This document shows, in pieces, positions 60,756-64,000 of a DNA stretch of 64,000 nt (the stretch's first letter is position 1; each line of letters begins with the position of its first letter). The DNA comes from Arcobacter aquimarinus. GTDB taxonomy: Bacteria > Campylobacterota > Campylobacteria > Campylobacterales > Arcobacteraceae. The DNA lies in NCBI RefSeq assembly GCF_013177635.1, contig NZ_CP030944.1, positions 1,054,001 through 1,118,000 on the forward strand, in the 5' to 3' direction. The notes beneath the pieces are model-generated. The model saw nothing but the letters and a program-made list of their open reading frames with translations. It was not told the DNA's origin and did no database searches. The position numbers and the translations under genes were made by a program.

Positions 60756-61640
60756 TTGAAGAAAATAGTAATAATTTCAAGTTTGACTTTAACTCTTTTT
60801 GCAAGTGATGGTTATGTTCCTTTGAGTAATTTATCAGATAAGCAAAAGGAAGAATATAATTTTATAGATAAAAATAATGTAATTAATTTAGAAGAAAACA
60901 ATAGTTATGAAAAAGTAGAAAAAGTTCAAGCTTTTGAAGAAAAAAAAGAGCTTAAAAAAGAGCCAACAAAAACTGATGAAGAGTTCATAGAAGACTATAA
61001 AAAACAAAATATTTTAAAAGATGAAAAAAAAGAGAGTTCAACTTTTTTTTCTCAAGACTTTTCTATTACTCCTAAACTTTCATATTCTTATCTAACTGTA
61101 GATGGTTATTATCCTCATAAGGTTAGACCTGAAGATAGAAAAAATATTATTATTCCAGAGTTATTGATAAGATATAAAAATCACATTTTAAAATATGAAC
61201 AAATAAAAGTAAAAACATATTTTGAAAAAGTAATAATTGGTGATAATGATTTTGATATGAAAACTTCTTGGCAAAAATTAGCATATTTATACCAATATAA
61301 TGAAAACGTGAATTTTGGATTAGCTTACAATATATATAAATCTGATAGTAATGTTTATTATAATACTTTGACAATTCCATATGAAGAAAGAGAAAAATTT
61401 GCTTCATTGGAAGTTAATTTTAAAAATCAAGAAAATAATTTACTTGCAGAATATGGTATTTCTTATGGAAAAAATCATGAAATAGACTATTCGTATGAAT
61501 ATTATTTAACTTTAGGTTATAAATTATTAGATAATGATAAATTAATTTTTAATGCTGGATATAAAAATAAAACAATTAGTATTGAAGATTTAAAATTTAA
61601 ATATGAAGGTCCAGTTATAGGAATTAGTTCCACTTTCTAA
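60756..61640 (+). CDS. Predicted outer-membrane protein, hypothetical
   Basis: 294 residues from TTG with AGGAG 7 bases upstream. A signal peptide (KKIVIISSLTLTLFASDG) leads to a charged Lys/Glu-rich segment (30-100). Residues 105-294 show amphipathic strands with Tyr/Phe-rich ends and a C-terminal Phe (VIGISSTF), suggesting a small beta-barrel of 8-10 strands. No family is recognised. It is followed by a strong terminator. Confidence 0.7.
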   Translation: MKKIVIISSLTLTLFASDGYVPLSNLSDKQKEEYNFIDKNNVINLEENNSYEKVEKVQAFEEKKELKKEPTKTDEEFIEDYKKQNILKDEKKESSTFFSQDFSITPKLSYSYLTVDGYYPHKVRPEDRKNIIIPELLIRYKNHILKYEQIKVKTYFEKVIIGDNDFDMKTSWQKLAYLYQYNENVNFGLAYNIYKSDSNVYYNTLTIPYEEREKFASLEVNFKNQENNLLAEYGISYGKNHEIDYSYEYYLTLGYKLLDNDKLIFNAGYKNKTISIEDLKFKYEGPVIGISSTF

Positions 61641-61643
61641 TTT

Positions 61644-61674
61644 AGTAAAATATTACATTTTGTAATATTTTACT
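61644..61674 (+). terminator. Intrinsic terminator after the outer-membrane protein gene
   Basis: A perfect 14-bp stem, AGTAAAATATTACA pairing with TGTAATATTTTACT around a TTT loop, a few bases after the stop at 61640. Confidence 0.8.
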
Positions 61675-61694
61675 TTCTATCATAAACTTTTAGA

Positions 61695-61700
61695 TATAAT
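61695..61700 (+). promoter_or_regulatory. -10 box for the gene at 61733
   Basis: A consensus TATAAT about 33 bases before the ATG, just after the terminator at 61644-61674, marking a new transcription unit that includes recD2. Confidence 0.55.
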
Positions 61701-61732
61701 AAACCAACAAATAACTTAAAAGAATAACTTAA

Positions 61733-62098
61733 ATGATTTATGAAATAAATGAAAAACAACAAAGAATAAAGTATATAAGAGTTTTAGAAAAATTCTTTAC
61801 AAGAACTGTATCTTTACTTAAATTGGAAAATTTTGACAAAGATTTATTTATTGCAAGAACTAGAAAAAACTATGAAGATTTAATAAAAACAAAAGAAGTT
61901 GAACTCTATTCTGAATATTACACAAATTTGAAGAATTTTATAAATAGGACTTTATTTTATTTAGAAGAGCATTCAAAATCTTTTGAAGAAGAAAGAGCTA
62001 ATCTTTTAAAGGATGCAAATTTATTACAAAAAGAGAAAAATAGTAATAATTATAAAAAAGATAAGCATAAAAAACAGACTTTTAATGATGGATATTAA
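61733..62098 (+). CDS. Small helical protein upstream of recD2, hypothetical
   Basis: 121 residues, charged and almost entirely helical: IKYIRVLEKFFTRTVSLLKL, then NFINRTLFYLEEHSKSFEEE and a Lys/Asn-rich tail. There is no signal, membrane segment or recognised domain. Its stop overlaps the recD2 start by one base (TAATG), so the two are translated together. That is the only clue to function. Confidence 0.7.
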   Translation: MIYEINEKQQRIKYIRVLEKFFTRTVSLLKLENFDKDLFIARTRKNYEDLIKTKEVELYSEYYTNLKNFINRTLFYLEEHSKSFEEERANLLKDANLLQKEKNSNNYKKDKHKKQTFNDGY

Positions 62099-64000
62099 TG
62101 AGTCAAGAAGAGTATAAAAGTTTCAAATTATCTGGAGTTATAAAAAAAGTTTTATATAAAAATGATGAAACAAAATACATAATTGCTGTTTTAGAAAATA
62201 ATCAAAAAATTTGTGGTGCATATTTTGATACAGATATTGAAAAAATAGTTGGGGAAGAGGTTATTTTAAAAGGAAACTGGACTACTCATAAAAAATATGG
62301 AGTTCAATTTGAGTTTGATACTCTAGAACTTAAAGAGGCTGAGATTTTCTTTTTTCTTACAAAAATTGTAAAAGGTGTAGGGAAAAAATTTGCACATGAA
62401 CTTTTAGAAAAATATAGTGAAGAAGAGTTAGTTGAAATTTTAAATGAAAGACCAAATGAACTTTTGGATTTTAAAGGAATAAAAGATAAAAAACTTGAAA
62501 CTATAGTCTCTTCTTGGCAAAAGTTCAAACACTTAAGAGAACTTGGCTCTTTTTTAGGGAAGTTTGGTGTTACTTCAAATCTTATTACAAAAATATATTC
62601 AAATTTTGGTGAAGTTGAAAATCTAATAGACAAAATCAAAGAAAATCCATATATTTTGATAAATATAAAAGGAATTGGGTTTAAAAGAGCTGATGAAATA
62701 GCAAAATCACTTGGAATTGACCCTAAATCAGAGTTTAGAATAATGGCTTGTTTAAATTATACTCTAAGAGAATATTGTGATAACAATGGAAACTCTTCAA
62801 TAGATAAATTTCATTTATATAAACTTTTAGATGAAAGTTTAAGATTTTCAAATGAAGAGATTTTATATGAACAAGCAATTTCAAAAATGCTCGTTGAAGA
62901 AAATATTTTTGTAACAAGTGAAAATAGATTAGCTCTTTCTATGCTTTATTATGCAGAAAAAAGAATTTTAGATTTTTTTGCTAGACGAAAAGACGAAAAA
63001 AATAGAAAAATTATTGCAACTTTTGATGAATATTTAGAAAAAAAACAGCAAACTTTAGGTTTTGAGTTAAGTATTGAGCAAAAAAAAGCAGTTGAACTTA
63101 TAAATAGTGGTGAAAAAACTCTATTTTTGATAGGTTATGCAGGAACTGGAAAGTCAACTTCAAGTAGAGCAATACTTGAACTTCTTGAAGAGATAATGAG
63201 TTATGATGATATTATGACCATTGCACTTAGTGGAATAGCAAGTCAAAGAATAAGTGATACAACAGGTTATAACTCTTCAACAATTCAGAGTTTACTTGTA
63301 AAACATAAAGAGAAAGATTTTTTCCCATATAAAGCTATTTTACTTGATGAAGCTTCGATGGTAAATTCAGTAACTTTTTATCAAATTATTTCAAAAATTG
63401 ATGATGATACGATTTTTATAATTGTTGGTGATGATGGGCAATTACCAGCAATTGGTGCTGGAAATGTTTTATCTGATGCTATAAAATTTGAACTAGCTCC
63501 AATTTGTAAACTTACTAAAATTTATAGACAAAATGAAAATCAAGCAATAGCTGTGATTGCAAATGATATAAGAAAAGGTGAATTGCCAGATTATAAGCAA
63601 GAGTATGAAGATTTTAAATTTATTGATGTTTCTATTTCAAACTATTATTCAAGAAAAAATTCTGTTTCTTCAAATGAATTTGCAGATTTAAGGGGAGAAA
63701 ATAGTGAATATATTTTAAATAATATCTTAAATATCTCTTCAACTTATATCCAAGATTATTATGATTTTATAAAAAAGAAAAAAATATCAAAAGCTTTGAC
63801 ACTTTTTCAAGTAATTACTCCTATGAAAGGTGGGATTTTAGGTGTTGATAATTTAAATATTCAACTTCAAAAACTTTTTAATCATACAAAAGGAAAAGCT
63901 TTTGTTTCAAAAATTTATGAGTATAAATTAACAGACAAAGTTATTCATATAAAAAATGAAAATATGAGAGCTCAAACTATGAGTATGTATAAAAGTGGTT
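62098..64000 (+). CDS. recD2: RecD2-type helicase (runs off the window)
   Basis: The first 634 residues are present. An OB-like N-terminal region (FKLSGVIKKVLYKNDETKYI) is followed by helix-hairpin-helix motifs (VKGVGKKFAHELLEKYSEEE, NIKGIGFKRADEIAKSLGI). The SF1 helicase core then starts with Walker A LIGYAGTGKSTSSRAI near residue 345, Walker B AILLDEASMVNS near 417, and VGDDGQLPAIGAGNVL near 442. This matches RecD2/ExoV-alpha-like enzymes working without RecBC, 5'-3' helicases in DNA repair. The C-terminal motifs lie beyond the window. The ATG overlaps the stop of the preceding gene. Confidence 0.88.
   Translation, partial: MSQEEYKSFKLSGVIKKVLYKNDETKYIIAVLENNQKICGAYFDTDIEKIVGEEVILKGNWTTHKKYGVQFEFDTLELKEAEIFFFLTKIVKGVGKKFAHELLEKYSEEELVEILNERPNELLDFKGIKDKKLETIVSSWQKFKHLRELGSFLGKFGVTSNLITKIYSNFGEVENLIDKIKENPYILINIKGIGFKRADEIAKSLGIDPKSEFRIMACLNYTLREYCDNNGNSSIDKFHLYKLLDESLRFSNEEILYEQAISKMLVEENIFVTSENRLALSMLYYAEKRILDFFARRKDEKNRKIIATFDEYLEKKQQTLGFELSIEQKKAVELINSGEKTLFLIGYAGTGKSTSSRAILELLEEIMSYDDIMTIALSGIASQRISDTTGYNSSTIQSLLVKHKEKDFFPYKAILLDEASMVNSVTFYQIISKIDDDTIFIIVGDDGQLPAIGAGNVLSDAIKFELAPICKLTKIYRQNENQAIAVIANDIRKGELPDYKQEYEDFKFIDVSISNYYSRKNSVSSNEFADLRGENSEYILNNILNISSTYIQDYYDFIKKKKISKALTLFQVITPMKGGILGVDNLNIQLQKLFNHTKGKAFVSKIYEYKLTDKVIHIKNENMRAQTMSMYKSG

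Noticed and set aside
1-64000. tRNA, rRNA or known riboswitches
   Set aside because: By eye, no cloverleaf with a conserved T-loop, no rRNA stretch and no known aptamer core was found in the intergenic gaps.

Overview
The window is AT-rich, densely packed DNA from a Campylobacterota chromosome, most likely an Arcobacter or Aliarcobacter relative. The evidence is gene content and order. There is a cysE-speA-hisS-tmk-coaD-ubiX run, an rplI-hslV-hslU run, a tatD-transglycosylase-rlpA-hisB-kdsC-lptC-lptA-engB run, a HugZ-type haem protein, a Tat-exported gluconate-dehydrogenase-like pair and a FliK/FlhX pair. All are typical of this phylum. TTG start codons are unusually common. No tRNA, rRNA, CRISPR array or insertion sequence was seen.

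Layout: 0-5.5 kb holds tamB (cut by the window edge), tamA, an SDR oxidoreductase, a class-I glutamine amidotransferase, a membrane protein of unknown function, two tiny membrane-protein ORFs and a META-domain lipoprotein. 5.5-12.7 kb is an accessory island on the minus strand. It carries a RhuM/PLD-like protein, a RelE-type toxin with its antitoxin, a decayed ORF6N gene, and a tight trio of type IIG restriction-methylase, Hanks-type kinase and AbiJ-like (AbiJ_NTD4/Abi_C) protein that looks like a composite anti-phage locus. 12.7-26.2 kb holds two CNNM/DUF21-CBS transporters, each preceded by a candidate leader peptide, plus an L,D-transpeptidase, an AI-2E-family permease, a HugZ-like protein, a HerA-type ATPase, a FlaG-like protein and uvrA. 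26.3-29.3 kb is a TetR-controlled cluster with two copies of the same operator. 29.3-35.5 kb is the cysE-to-ubiX housekeeping operon. 35.6-45.2 kb begins with a catalytically degenerate serine recombinase and runs through hslVU, tatD, murein enzymes, LPS transport and engB. 45.2-47.7 kb is a MocR-type regulator facing two flavin-binding PNPOx-fold genes. 47.7-53 kb is an efflux operon whose RND permease is encoded as two half-genes. 53.2-58.5 kb holds fliP, mrdA, an MreD-like gene, flhX and fliK. 58.5-64 kb holds the gluconate-dehydrogenase-like pair, an outer-membrane protein, a small hypothetical protein and recD2 (cut by the window edge).

Most convergent gene pairs end in a single long perfect or near-perfect hairpin that contains both stop codons, so one bidirectional terminator serves both genes. 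The observations most worth following up are the restriction-kinase-Abi trio, tatD apparently initiating at AUA or AUU, the leader peptides upstream of both CNNM genes, the split RND pump and the pseudo-recombinase regulator.
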